From the NCBI RefSeq assembly GCF_002860205.1, contig NZ_PGVB01000018.1, positions 1-64,000 of the forward strand: a DNA stretch of 64,000 nt, written 5' to 3'. The notes beneath the pieces were generated by a model. It saw only the letters and a program-made list of their open reading frames with translations. It did not search any database and was not told where the DNA came from. This stretch comes from Bacillus sp. T33-2 (GTDB lineage: Bacteria; Bacillota; Bacilli; Bacillales; Cytobacillaceae). Shown here one piece after another: positions 8,147 to 17,017 of the stretch (position 1 is its first letter; each line of letters starts with the position of its first letter). The translations under genes and the position numbers were made by a program.

Positions 8147-9949
8147 ATGTGCGGTATTGTTGGATATATTGGATTTGAAGATTCAAAAGAAATTTTATTA
8201 AAAGGCCTGGAAAAGCTTGAATATCGTGGTTATGATTCTGCTGGAATTGCTGTCTTGAATGAAAATGGTGTCCATGTATTTAAAGAAAAAGGCCGCATTG
8301 CCGACCTTAGAAATGCAGTAGACCTTGGCGTGACGGCCAATACCGGAATCGGTCATACACGCTGGGCAACACACGGAGCACCAAGCAAAGTAAACGCCCA
8401 TCCTCATCAAAGCAACTCCGGCCGGCTGACCCTTGTCCATAACGGGGTGATTGAAAACTACGACATCCTTAAGCGTGAGTATCTGCAAAATGTTCCTTTA
8501 AAAAGTGATACGGACACTGAAGTCATTGTTCAGTTAATTGAACTGTTTGTAAACGATGGCTTGAGTGTTGAAGAAGCCTTCCGCAAAACGCTGACACTTC
8601 TTCATGGTTCATACGCGCTGGCCCTTTTGGATGAACAAAACAGCGAAACGGTTTTTGTTGCGAAAAATAAAAGCCCTCTGCTTGTTGGCCTTGGCTTTGG
8701 GTTTAATGTAGTGGCCAGCGATGCAATGGCCATGCTGCAGGTGACAGACAAGTATGTCGAGCTGATGGATGAGGAAATGGTCATCGTCACAAAAGACGAA
8801 GTGACCATCCAAAACCTTAGCGGGGAAGTCATCAGCCGTGAGCCTTATATTGCCGAACTGGACGCAAGTGATATCGAAAAGGGAACGTACCCTCACTATA
8901 TGCTTAAAGAGATTGATGAGCAGCCAATGGTCATCCGTAAAATCGTCCAAAATTATCAGGATCAAAACGGACAATTGGTGATTGAGCAGGATATCGTTGA
9001 AGCGATGAATGAATCTGACCGCATTTATATCATTGCTGCGGGAACGTCTTACCACGCAGGACTCGTTGGAAAGCAGTTCATTGAAAGAATGGCGAAAATT
9101 CCAGTGGAAGTCCATATTTCAAGTGAATTCGGCTACAACATGCCGCTGCTGTCTGAAAAGCCTTTATTTGTGTTCATTTCCCAGAGCGGGGAAACAGCAG
9201 ACAGCCGCCAGGTGCTTGTGAAAGTGAAAGATATGGGCCACAAGGCGCTGACGATTACAAACGTCCCGGGCTCAACATTATCCCGTGAGGCAGACTTTAC
9301 TCTCCTGCTCCATGCCGGACCTGAAATCGCAGTAGCGTCGACGAAAGCCTACACAGCCCAATTGGCAGTGCTGGCAATCCTGGCAGATGTGACAGCAAAG
9401 AGCCGTGTTATTGATGTGGATTTCGACCTGGTAAAAGAGCTTGGCATTGCTGCGAATGCGATTGATATGCTTTGTGACTCGAAAGAAGAGTTCGAATCCA
9501 TTGCCCGTGAATACTTGACCGTAACAAGAAACGCCTTCTTCATCGGCCGCGGGATCGATTTCTATGTTGGCCTTGAAGGTGCATTAAAGCTGAAAGAAAT
9601 TTCTTATATCCAGGCTGAAGGCTTTGCAGGAGGAGAATTAAAGCACGGTACCATTGCTTTAATTGAAGAAGGGACTCCTGTCATCGCCCTTGCAACACAA
9701 GAAAGTGTAAACCTGAGCATCCGCGGAAACGTTAAAGAAGTCGCCGCCCGCGGTGCAAACCCGTGCATTATCTCCATGGATGGCCTTCAAACAGACGAAG
9801 ACCGCTTTGTGATCCCTGAAGTGCACGGACTGTTAACACCCCTTATCTCTGTAATACCGCTGCAATTGATCTCATACTATGCAGCCCTGCACCGTGACTG
9901 TGACGTTGATAAGCCTAGGAACCTGGCTAAGTCGGTTACTGTTGAGTAA
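8147..9949 (+). CDS. glmS: glutamine--fructose-6-phosphate aminotransferase (isomerizing)
   Basis: A 600-residue cytoplasmic enzyme that makes glucosamine-6-phosphate from fructose-6-phosphate and glutamine, the first step to UDP-GlcNAc. The protein begins MCGIVGYIG, with Cys2 as the N-terminal nucleophile of the class II glutaminase domain. Two SIS sugar-isomerase domains follow ([11 protein letters not shown] near 348 and [10 protein letters not shown] near 399). The C-terminus is the conserved [12 protein letters not shown]. The ATG at 8147 is fixed by this N-terminus and by GGAGGAAC upstream. It is controlled by the upstream ribozyme. Confidence 0.98.
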   Translation: MCGIVGYIGFEDSKEILLKGLEKLEYRGYDSAGIAVLNENGVHVFKEKGRIADLRNAVDLGVTANTGIGHTRWATHGAPSKVNAHPHQSNSGRLTLVHNGVIENYDILKREYLQNVPLKSDTDTEVIVQLIELFVNDGLSVEEAFRKTLTLLHGSYALALLDEQNSETVFVAKNKSPLLVGLGFGFNVVASDAMAMLQVTDKYVELMDEEMVIVTKDEVTIQNLSGEVISREPYIAELDASDIEKGTYPHYMLKEIDEQPMVIRKIVQNYQDQNGQLVIEQDIVEAMNESDRIYIIAAGTSYHAGLVGKQFIERMAKIPVEVHISSEFGYNMPLLSEKPLFVFISQSGETADSRQVLVKVKDMGHKALTITNVPGSTLSREADFTLLLHAGPEIAVASTKAYTAQLAVLAILADVTAKSRVIDVDFDLVKELGIAANAIDMLCDSKEEFESIAREYLTVTRNAFFIGRGIDFYVGLEGALKLKEISYIQAEGFAGGELKHGTIALIEEGTPVIALATQESVNLSIRGNVKEVAARGANPCIISMDGLQTDEDRFVIPEVHGLLTPLISVIPLQLISYYAALHRDCDVDKPRNLAKSVTVE

Positions 9950-10089
9950 TGAGGAATTAGAGGAAGAAGAGATTTGTCTCTTCGCATTTAACACATTCCC
10001 CATGTAATTCAAGTTCGTACCTGCTGTAATTAAGTTGGTATCTGAACGGGGAAAAAGCGTGAGGCAAATATAGATCAGAAACAATCCAG

Positions 10090-10136
10090 AGAATCGGGAG
10101 ACGTACCGTTGGTACGTTTTCTCGGTTCTTTTTTAT
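10090..10136 (+). terminator. probable glmS terminator
   Basis: GACGTACC pairs with GGTACGTT and the outer AGAATCGGGAG with CTCGGTTCT, giving a long imperfect hairpin followed by TTTTTT. It resembles a hairpin at about 33438-33471, and both are followed by the same palindrome. Confidence 0.75.
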
Positions 10137-10147
10137 GTGTTCATAAT

Positions 10148-10167
10148 TTGATCAAACGTTTGATTAA
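10148..10167. repeat. palindrome ATCAAACGTTTGAT, copy 1
   Basis: The core 10151-10164 is a perfect palindrome shared with four other intergenic sites in this window (33479, 41968, 43662 and 45590). The size and AACGTT centre resemble TetR-family operators. No gene start lies nearby downstream on the plus strand. Confidence 0.6.
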
Positions 10168-10214
10168 ATTGCGAGAAAGCCTGATATACCAATGATTCGA
10201 AGCGGGTGTCACGA

Positions 10215-10294
10215 GATAACTTAATCGTGACTCAGACAACTTAGTCGTGACCTGGACAACTCAGTTATAACATAGACAAGTCAATCGTGAAACG
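10215..10294. repeat. four tandem copies of a 20-bp unit
   Basis: Units begin at 10215, 10235, 10255 and 10275, each of 20 nt with a GACAACTTAGTCGTGAC-like consensus. The third unit is the most diverged. The reverse complement of the unit recurs three times on the other side of the AraC-type gene (11667-11800). No gene overlaps it. Confidence 0.85.
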
Positions 10295-10483
10295 AAATTT
10301 TGAAAAGCCGCCATTGGTTAGGCGGCTATCTCTTTTTAATTTCAAAATGAAATGTTTTCTATCGCCATGGCTGACTCGGCTGAGAGTTCTTCAACTAAAG
10401 CAGCAGCTTAGTTTAAATACAATAATTGAACTCACAATAAAAATAAAAATATCTGCCTCAAAATAAGCAGCTATATAACTTAT

Positions 10484-11356
10484 TTATCTTTTTAATACCG
10501 GAATCCAAATTTCGCTTTTTACTATCGGGGAACTTAAATCTTTGGTTTTGATCGACAAAATTTCTGGTCCTTCTGTTTGTTGATAGTTCGAAGAAGGAAA
10601 CCATTCTGAATAAATACGCCCCCATGTATCCTGGAGTATATTAGGAAAAGGTCCTGCTGACTCGAATACAGCCCAGGTAAACGCAGGAACTTTTAGCTTA
10701 GAAAAGTTTTCGGGACATTCATTTGTTGTAGCTACACCTATATAATGATCAAGACTTCCTTTTTCCTCCATACGACCTTCCGAAAAGTTAGTGGATGCTT
10801 GTATGATCCCTTTTGGTTGAATATTAGATAGTTCAATAAGTTTACTTATCGTGTCGGTATTTAATTTTTTCCACATAGCAGTGATCTCTGGGTTCTCACC
10901 TTGAAACACAATGGGTACCCGTTTCTTGATACCGACTATGTGAAATGCCTCTTTTTCTTCAATTCTGTAATTCATTTCACTTCCTCCTTTAATTGATAAT
11001 TGAAAGGTCACTCGTGGATAGGCTTTTAATGACTGACCATTACTTCTTGCTACTGATGGCGATACACCATGCAAACTTTGAAAGGCTCTGGTAAAGGAAT
11101 CAGGTGAACTGTAACCGTATTTAATAGCAATATCAATAACCCTTAGTTTAGTATTAATTAGTTCAAATGCAGCAAGAGTAAGGCGTCTTCTTCGGATATA
11201 TTCGGAGAGCGTAGTACCCGCAAGAAATGAAAACATTCTTTTGAAATGATATTCTGAACACAAAGCTAATCTTGCCACTTCTTTAAAGTCAATATCATCA
11301 GTAAGGTTTTCTTCAATATACTGTAATGCTTCATTCATGTTCCTAAGCAAATCCAT
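10484..11356 (-). CDS. AraC-family transcriptional regulator with GyrI-like effector domain
   Basis: A 290-residue protein. Residues 1-105 form the AraC double helix-turn-helix, with the signature [25 protein letters not shown]. The rest is a GyrI-like/effector-binding domain of the kind found in multidrug-binding regulators. The ATG at 11356 follows GGGAGGT; a longer in-frame reading to 11401 has no better signal. The ligand and target are not apparent. The gene is isolated and bracketed by the TAGTCGTGA repeats, suggesting an inserted cassette. Confidence 0.88.
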   Translation of the reverse strand: MDLLRNMNEALQYIEENLTDDIDFKEVARLALCSEYHFKRMFSFLAGTTLSEYIRRRRLTLAAFELINTKLRVIDIAIKYGYSSPDSFTRAFQSLHGVSPSVARSNGQSLKAYPRVTFQLSIKGGSEMNYRIEEKEAFHIVGIKKRVPIVFQGENPEITAMWKKLNTDTISKLIELSNIQPKGIIQASTNFSEGRMEEKGSLDHYIGVATTNECPENFSKLKVPAFTWAVFESAGPFPNILQDTWGRIYSEWFPSSNYQQTEGPEILSIKTKDLSSPIVKSEIWIPVLKR

Positions 11357-11666
11357 TATGTTACCTCCCTTATACAAAAGAATAGCAGGAACCAACATCA
11401 TCCTTCCGACAATTTGTGTACAGTTATGTAGAGTGTTTTTGTTAGTTCATTGGAAGGTTAAATTGATATTAACAATTTTCAAATTCGTTAATACATATAA
11501 CAATTCATGATAATAATGTACAATCCTTCAGTAGCCAGCGTAATAATCCAACCTTTTTGTTCAACTAAGTGCCCTTTTAGTTAAATAAAAAAAGCCGCCT
11601 GGGTCGGCAGCTGATCTTAAATTCAGGCACTCGTTTTTGTAAGATAAATAACTTTTTTGTAATGTG

Positions 11667-11688
11667 TTCACGACTGAGTTGTCGTGAA
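11667..11688. repeat. inverted copy of the TAGTCGTGA motif, forming a hairpin
   Basis: TTCACGAC and GTCGTGAA form a perfect 8-bp stem around TGAGTT. The left half matches the reverse complement of the 20-bp unit repeated at 10215-10294. Confidence 0.7.
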
Positions 11689-11711
11689 AAGCACCTCTGC
11701 TCTATGGATTA

Positions 11712-11800
11712 GTTCACGAACGAGTTGTTTAATGTAAAAAACGGAAACGTATGCATCGGTTATTTATGGAAATTTAGTTCACGACTAAGTTGTTCGAACA
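11712..11800. repeat. two further dispersed copies of the GTTCACGACTAAGTTGT motif
   Basis: GTTCACGAACGAGTTGTTT (11712-11730) and GTTCACGACTAAGTTGTTC (11777-11795) are reverse complements of the 20-bp repeat unit downstream of the AraC gene. The surrounding 11.36-12.07 kb region has no gene I can support. Confidence 0.7.
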
Positions 11801-11892
11801 CAGATTGTTGAATTACAAAAAAGTTTCGGGAACTGAACAAAAAAGTTGGGAACTGAATTAGCGGCGGTTATGTAAAAAAATATTATCAAGTT

Positions 11893-11927
11893 AGACTCAA
11901 TCCAAATGAGGATTGGGTCTTTTTTTA
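11893..11927 (+). terminator. intrinsic-terminator-like hairpin
   Basis: AGACTCAATCC pairs with GGATTGGGTCT around AAATGA and is followed by seven Ts. A close relative with the same TCCAAATGAGGAT centre is at 24070. No obvious gene ends here. Confidence 0.7.
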
Positions 11928-12073
11928 TAAGGTTTTTTTGAATAGAATAAAATAGAAAGGATAATGATTTTTAAAAAAGAATGGATATTTATGTTAAAAT
12001 GTTGGTAAGTCAGTATATTTAAATCTTTGAGAGTTCGGTTGAAGTTTAAGGAAGGGTACAGGGGCTGAGATTA

Positions 12074-12793
12074 ATGGAAGAAATTATAAATCAGCTAAAA
12101 AATGTTGGAGTTCATATTATTAAAAATGATTGGGATATTCTTTTGGAAGTTCACAATGATAAATTGATTCAATCTAGTAAAATGGATGTTCTTATAATGG
12201 AACTTATATCTAAAATGAAAAATTATGGGATTGAAAGAATATCGCTTGAATGTCCTAAAACTCTTTTAGATAAATTAATTAGCACAAAACAAAAAATGAG
12301 GATTGTTGGCGAAAGAGTTATTTTTATTAAGGATTTTTCAGAACAAAGAGAAATTTTTATTCCGTCATACGAAGTATGGTCAATAACTGACACGAAATCA
12401 TTATTATTTTTATCTGAAGTGATGGGGAATGAAGCAAATAAAGCGGAAAAGTTTCTCATGAGTATGAAGAGTGAACTACCAACACAAGCGGAAAAAATGT
12501 ACACGGTTTATACGTTAAATAATGAACCAATAGGTGTGGTCTTTCCTCATATTGAGCCTGAAACAAATAAGGAAGGTCGTATTTTTTGGATAGGAATACA
12601 TCCTAAATTTATTGGTAAAGGGTATGGAAAGAACTTGCATCTAATAGGACTTTATAGATTGCAAAATGAGTTTAAAGCAAAATCTTATTTAGGTGCAACA
12701 AAAATTGAAAATATACCTATGAGAAGAATTATGAAAACTAATGGTTGTAGCGAGCAAAAAGATGCCCTCATTACATTGGTATTTTCTTCATAA
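12074..12793 (+). CDS. GNAT-family N-acetyltransferase
   Basis: A 239-residue protein whose C-terminal part carries the acetyl-CoA-binding motif IGIHPKFIGKGYGKNLH (pattern Q/R-x-x-G-x-G/A) at about residues 174-190. The N-terminal 100 residues resemble no domain I recognise. The substrate is unknown. The gene is markedly AT-rich compared with its core neighbours, so horizontal acquisition is likely. A hairpin with ATAAATCT/AGATTTAT arms follows. Confidence 0.8.
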   Translation: MEEIINQLKNVGVHIIKNDWDILLEVHNDKLIQSSKMDVLIMELISKMKNYGIERISLECPKTLLDKLISTKQKMRIVGERVIFIKDFSEQREIFIPSYEVWSITDTKSLLFLSEVMGNEANKAEKFLMSMKSELPTQAEKMYTVYTLNNEPIGVVFPHIEPETNKEGRIFWIGIHPKFIGKGYGKNLHLIGLYRLQNEFKAKSYLGATKIENIPMRRIMKTNGCSEQKDALITLVFSS

Positions 12794-12812
12794 ATAAGGT
12801 TTTAAAAATCTG

Positions 12813-12845
12813 TGATAAATCTACATTCCCCAGATTTATCCTAAA
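12813..12845 (+). terminator. possible terminator after the GNAT gene
   Basis: GATAAATCT and AGATTTATC form a 9-bp stem around ACATTCCCC. An A tract rather than a T tract follows, so its function on the plus strand is uncertain. Confidence 0.45.
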
Positions 12846-12983
12846 AAAAGGAGGCATAAAATGAAAAGTCCAATTTAATATCTCTCAAAAAAACTCAAAA
12901 TTTAATTTAAATATTGGGGAGTATAAATCTTTTTGTGTAAATGGGGTTTCACTTCATTATATGTAAAGGCTTTATATGGAGTG

Positions 12984-13060
12984 GCGGGCATGATAGGCTC
13001 TGAGCCGGGCGATGTCTTTCTTTTGGAAGGTATCGCCCAATCACCGGAAATCATGCCCGC
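12984..13060. repeat. nested inverted repeat next to the IS256 remnant
   Basis: The outer arms GCGGGCATGA (12984-12993) and TCATGCCCGC (13051-13060) are perfect. The inner arms GGGCGAT (13007-13013) and ATCGCCC (13032-13038) lie inside. It sits just beyond the 3' end of the transposase and could be part of the insertion sequence end or of an older element. Confidence 0.7.
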
Positions 13061-13092
13061 AGAGGCCATGTCAAGCCGGCACCACACTTCGG

Positions 13093-14308
13093 TCATGAGG
13101 AAAGCTCAGCTTCCAATCGTTCCCCATAATAAATGGCCAGTTGTGATATACATTCTTTCCATGCCCTTACAGGCATAGTCCACTTCTTGGAGATTTCCAT
13201 AGTAGCCAAATAAATTATCTTCCTGAGTGAACATCTGTTGGATAGGCTGTCTTTGTCTTGGTGACTTTCCTAAGCTGGCGATGATAGCCTTCAATCGTAT
13301 TTGTGGTATAAATGAGTCTTCTGATTTCGGCAGGGTAACTAAAGTAGGCGGTTAATTCCAGCCAGTTTGTTTCCCATGATTTGATGATGATTGGGTGCTT
13401 TTTGCCCCATTTCTCCTTGAATTTGGAGAACTCTAGTTCAGCCTCTTCCAGAGTGAGGGCCTGGTAGATTTTCTTCAAGTCTGCCATAATGCCTTTTTGT
13501 TCCTTATACGAAACATACTTCATAGAACTACGGATTTGGTGAATGATACATAACTGGATATCAGTCTGTGGAAAGACCGTACTAATAGCCTCAGAGAAGC
13601 CAGAACGTCCGTCCTTACAAGCAATCAGAATATCCTGCACTCCTCTGTTTTTCAAGTCATTACAGACTCCCAGCCAGAATCTCGCACTCTCATTTTCTCC
13701 AATCCAAATGCCCAAAATCTCTTTGTGACCGGACATATTGATCCCTAAACACTGTAGGCAGCCTTGCTTAAAATCCGATTTTCTTTCCGTACTTTGAAGT
13801 GGATGGCATCCAAAAAGACTATCGGATAGACCCGATCCAATGGACGTGATTGCCATTCCACAATGAGGGGCATGATTTTATCGGTTACCTTACTGACCAT
13901 GGCAGGCGATACTTCTATTCCATAGAGGTCCTGCATGTGGTCTTCAATGTCTATGGTCGACATGCCTTTTGCATATAGGCCAATAATTTGGTCTTCCAAC
14001 CCATTCGATGCAGTTTCATATTTCTTGATAATTTGTGGTTCAAATTCGCCTTTTCTGTCTCTCGGCACCTTTAGCTCTCCATTTCCAAACTTGGTTTTAA
14101 CTGTTTTTTGGCTATAGCCATTTCGGCTATTTCCGGAATGGTCACCTTCGTTATCATGCATCTTGTAGCCCAAATGATTGTCAATTTCAGCTTCAAACAC
14201 ATGTTGAATGGTACCTTTGAACAGATCCTTCAACTTTTCCTGAATGTCTTCCACCGTCCGACAATCTTTCGCTAATTCTTTAGCCAACCAGTTTGTTTCG
14301 TTTTGCAT
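13093..14308 (-). pseudogene. IS256-family transposase with two frameshifts
   Basis: The start, MQNETNWLAKELAKD, and the core VFLDAIHFKVRKENRIL, then INMSGHKEILGIWIGENESA and CIIHQIR, are typical Mutator/IS256 DDE transposase. Near 13755 one base is missing, so the frame ends at AAYSV instead of continuing to LGIN. Near 13236 a second base is missing after AYPTDV; the true frame then reads LATMEISKKWTMPV to the normal end at 13093. The element is therefore probably dead. I could not identify matched terminal repeats. It separates the GNAT gene from the ars operon. Confidence 0.88.
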
Positions 14309-14444
14309 AAATGATCATCTCCCTTATTCCATCCATGTTTCGAACCCCTGCTTTGTTCATGCAAATCTTACTTAATATTCATCTGTTGCACATATAAGTG
14401 AATTATTATATATTGATACGTGAATGAGATAGGAGGTGTACGCA

Positions 14445-14789
14445 GTGCTTAAGTCAGCAGTACCAATAGAACAGGCAGCTGGCATCTTGAAGCTCTTAGG
14501 CGACAAAACCCGATTGACGATGATCAAGCTATTGGATAGTCATGACTGTTGTGTGTGTGAATTTGTAGCGATGTTCAATGCGAGTCAGCCAGCCATCAGC
14601 CAACATTTACGTAAGCTGAAGGATGCGGGGCTTGTTGGTGAAACAAGGAGAGGTCAGTGGATTATTTACTCGCTAAACAAACAAAGTGAACACTATCCTA
14701 TGGTACAGAACATATTGGAGCACCTTCCAGACCAGGAATACAAACTGAAGGAGCTTGAAAAGCAAGGTCTGAGAATTACATGTGAATAA
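14445..14789 (+). CDS. arsR: ArsR-family arsenite-responsive repressor
   Basis: A 114-residue winged-helix repressor. The metal-sensing CCVCEFV motif lies at about residues 37-43 and the recognition helix at about [13 protein letters not shown]. The GTG at 14445 is chosen because AGGAGGTG sits 7 bases upstream; a GTG at 14436 would overlap that site. It is the first gene of a plus-strand operon running to about 19543 and is expected to release its operator when As(III) binds the cysteines. Confidence 0.93.
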   Translation: MLKSAVPIEQAAGILKLLGDKTRLTMIKLLDSHDCCVCEFVAMFNASQPAISQHLRKLKDAGLVGETRRGQWIIYSLNKQSEHYPMVQNILEHLPDQEYKLKELEKQGLRITCE

Positions 14790-14803
14790 TTGGGGGTTAC
14801 AAC

Positions 14804-16102
14804 TTGGTTTCAACACTTCTTGCTTCATTGATTTTTTTACTTACTCTCGTCTTGGTCATATGGCAGCCAAGAAATCTGTCCATCGGTTGGTCTGCATGCG
14901 GCGGTGCCATTCTTGCCCTGATTCTTGGAGTCGTGGACTTTGCCGATGTTATCGATGTTACTCAAATAGTGTGGAACGCCACATTCTCGTTCATTGCCAT
15001 TATCATTATATCTCTTATTCTAGATGAAATCGGGTTCTTTGAATGGGCGGCACTACATATGGCAAGAGCTGCTAAGGGAAACGGCATCAAAATGTTTGTG
15101 TATATCTGTATTTTAGGAGCTCTGGTAGCAGCATTGTTCGCAAATGATGGTGCAGCCCTTATACTGACACCTATCGTTCTTGCAATGGTAAGGAACTTGA
15201 AGTTTGAAGAAAAGATGATTTTTCCGTTCATCATAGCAAGCGGATTTATCGCTGATACAACATCACTTCCCCTTGTGGTAAGTAATCTGGTGAATATCGT
15301 GTCTGCTGACTTCTTCAATATTGGGTTCAATGAATTTGCTTCAAGGATGATTGTCCCAAACCTGTTCTCATTACTTGCTAGCATTTTGGTGCTGTATCTG
15401 TATTTCAATAAGAGCATTGCTAGGAATTATGATTTAGCACAATTGAAGAAACCTGCTGATGCCATAAAGGATGAAAGAATGTTCCGATTATCCTGGGTCG
15501 TCCTTGCGGTTTTACTCGCTGGATACTTCATAAGTGAACTGCTTGAGATCCCTGTCTCCATTGTTGCAGGAATTGTGGCTATTTTCTTCTTGTTTATGGG
15601 TAGGAGAAGTCCAGCTGTGAACACCAGAAACGTGATCAAAGGTGCTCCATGGGCAATCGTATTTTTCTCCATTGGCATGTATGTCGTTGTTTACGGTTTA
15701 AGAAATGCTGGATTGACTAGCGTCCTGGCTGATCTGATTCAATGGACGGCTGATCAAGGATTATTTGCTGCAACAATCGGAATGGGCTTCATCGCAGCCA
15801 TTCTTTCGTCCATTATGAATAACATGCCTACGGTAATGATTGATGCACTTGCAATAGCGGATACAAATACAACCGGAATCATTAGGGAAGCATTAGTTTA
15901 TGCAAATGTCATCGGGTCAGACCTAGGTCCAAAGATCACTCCGATAGGATCCCTTGCAACACTGTTATGGCTACACGTGTTGTCCCTAAAAGGGGTCAAG
16001 ATATCGTGGGGTACCTACTTTAAAACAGGAATTGTTTTAACCATTCCTACCCTGTTCATCACGCTGGTAGGACTTTATATATGGTTGACCATTATTTCAT
16101 AA
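14804..16102 (+). CDS. arsB: arsenite efflux permease ArsB-like
   Basis: A 432-residue membrane protein with about ten to twelve hydrophobic segments, ArsB/NhaD-like ion transporter superfamily. Motifs include [16 protein letters not shown] and the C-terminal [15 protein letters not shown] region. It exports arsenite and can associate with the ArsA ATPase encoded downstream. The start is a TTG at 14804 behind GGGGGT. It lies 14 bases after arsR. Confidence 0.93.
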   Translation: MVSTLLASLIFLLTLVLVIWQPRNLSIGWSACGGAILALILGVVDFADVIDVTQIVWNATFSFIAIIIISLILDEIGFFEWAALHMARAAKGNGIKMFVYICILGALVAALFANDGAALILTPIVLAMVRNLKFEEKMIFPFIIASGFIADTTSLPLVVSNLVNIVSADFFNIGFNEFASRMIVPNLFSLLASILVLYLYFNKSIARNYDLAQLKKPADAIKDERMFRLSWVVLAVLLAGYFISELLEIPVSIVAGIVAIFFLFMGRRSPAVNTRNVIKGAPWAIVFFSIGMYVVVYGLRNAGLTSVLADLIQWTADQGLFAATIGMGFIAAILSSIMNNMPTVMIDALAIADTNTTGIIREALVYANVIGSDLGPKITPIGSLATLLWLHVLSLKGVKISWGTYFKTGIVLTIPTLFITLVGLYIWLTIIS

Positions 16103-16129
16103 TACTTACAACAAAAGGAGCAATCACAC

Positions 16130-16549
16130 ATGTCCAAAAAAACAATTTACTTCTTATGTACAGGTAACTCATGCCGTAGCCAAATGGCTGAAGGCTGGGC
16201 TAAGAAATATCTAGGTAACGAATGGGAAGTCAAGAGTGCGGGCATAGAAGCACATGGACTAAACCCAAATGCAGTTAAGGCGATGAATGAAGCTGGAGTT
16301 GATATTTCGAATCAAACTTCTGACATCATTGACCCTGAAATCCTGAATAATGCAAATTTGGTCGTTACACTTTGTGGCGATGCAGCAGACAAATGTCCGA
16401 TGACCCCTCCACATGTAAAACGTGAGCATTGGGGCTTTGATGATCCAGCGAAAGCAGAAGGAACAGACGAAGAAAAATGGGCGTTCTTCCAACGTGTCCG
16501 CGATGAAATTGCAGACCGTATCAAAACGTTCGCTGAAACTGGAAAGTAA
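16130..16549 (+). CDS. arsC: thioredoxin-coupled arsenate reductase
   Basis: A 139-residue low-molecular-weight phosphatase-like ArsC. The catalytic P-loop CTGNSCRSQ begins at Cys10. The redox pair lies in [10 protein letters not shown] at about Cys82 and Cys89. It reduces As(V) to As(III), which ArsB then exports. ATG follows AAAGGAG. Confidence 0.96.
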   Translation: MSKKTIYFLCTGNSCRSQMAEGWAKKYLGNEWEVKSAGIEAHGLNPNAVKAMNEAGVDISNQTSDIIDPEILNNANLVVTLCGDAADKCPMTPPHVKREHWGFDDPAKAEGTDEEKWAFFQRVRDEIADRIKTFAETGK

Positions 16550-16557
16550 TAAGATAA

Positions 16558-16583
16558 ATAGCCAAGAGACACCTCTTGGCTAT
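16558..16583 (+). terminator. intercistronic hairpin after arsC
   Basis: A perfect 11-bp stem (ATAGCCAAGAG / CTCTTGGCTAT) with a 4-nt loop. Only a weak T run follows (ACTTTC), so it may attenuate transcription into arsD-arsA or stabilise the arsRBC mRNA rather than stop transcription. Confidence 0.65.
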
Positions 16584-16635
16584 ACTTTCGCATAACATAT
16601 AAGCGATTACTTATTCGTACGAGGGGAGAATGTTG

Positions 16636-17001
16636 ATGAGTAAAGTTGAAATATTTGATCCTGCAATGTGTTGTCCAACTGGAGTATGCGGGCCAAGTGT
16701 AAATCCTGAACTGTCTCGGGTTGCATCAGCAATCTTTTTATTAGAGAAGAAAGGATTTGACATTAAACGCTATAACCTGGGAACAGAACCTGCGGTGTTC
16801 GTTTCAAACTCTGAAGTGAATCGGGTTCTTCACGAAAAAGGCCCAGATTCCCTCCCTGTTACATTGGTTGATGGTATCATCACAAAAATTGGCGTCTACC
16901 CATCAAATGAAGAATTTGCAAAGTGGTTTGGCATTGATGCTGAAGAGCTTGCGGTCAAACAAAAGGCTAATCTAAAGATTGACCTTAAACCAATGAAATA
17001 G
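16636..17001 (+). CDS. arsD: arsenic metallochaperone ArsD
   Basis: A 121-residue ArsD that passes As(III) to ArsA and acts as a weak repressor. The N-terminal Cys set CCPTGVCG is present and corresponds to the key cysteines 12, 13 and 18. The thioredoxin-like fold continues to the end. The ATG at 16636 has GAGGGG 9 bases upstream; the ATG at 16630 is too close. Confidence 0.93.
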   Translation: MSKVEIFDPAMCCPTGVCGPSVNPELSRVASAIFLLEKKGFDIKRYNLGTEPAVFVSNSEVNRVLHEKGPDSLPVTLVDGIITKIGVYPSNEEFAKWFGIDAEELAVKQKANLKIDLKPMK

Positions 17002-17017
17002 AAAGAGGTGAAAAACA

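Noticed and set aside
7933-8178. An 81-codon open frame in the glmS leader
   Set aside because: It lies across the glmS ribozyme core and has no similarity to a protein; the conserved RNA explains the sequence.
12902-13178. Small frames on both strands beside the IS256 remnant
   Set aside because: They overlap the nested inverted repeat and each other and show no family pattern.
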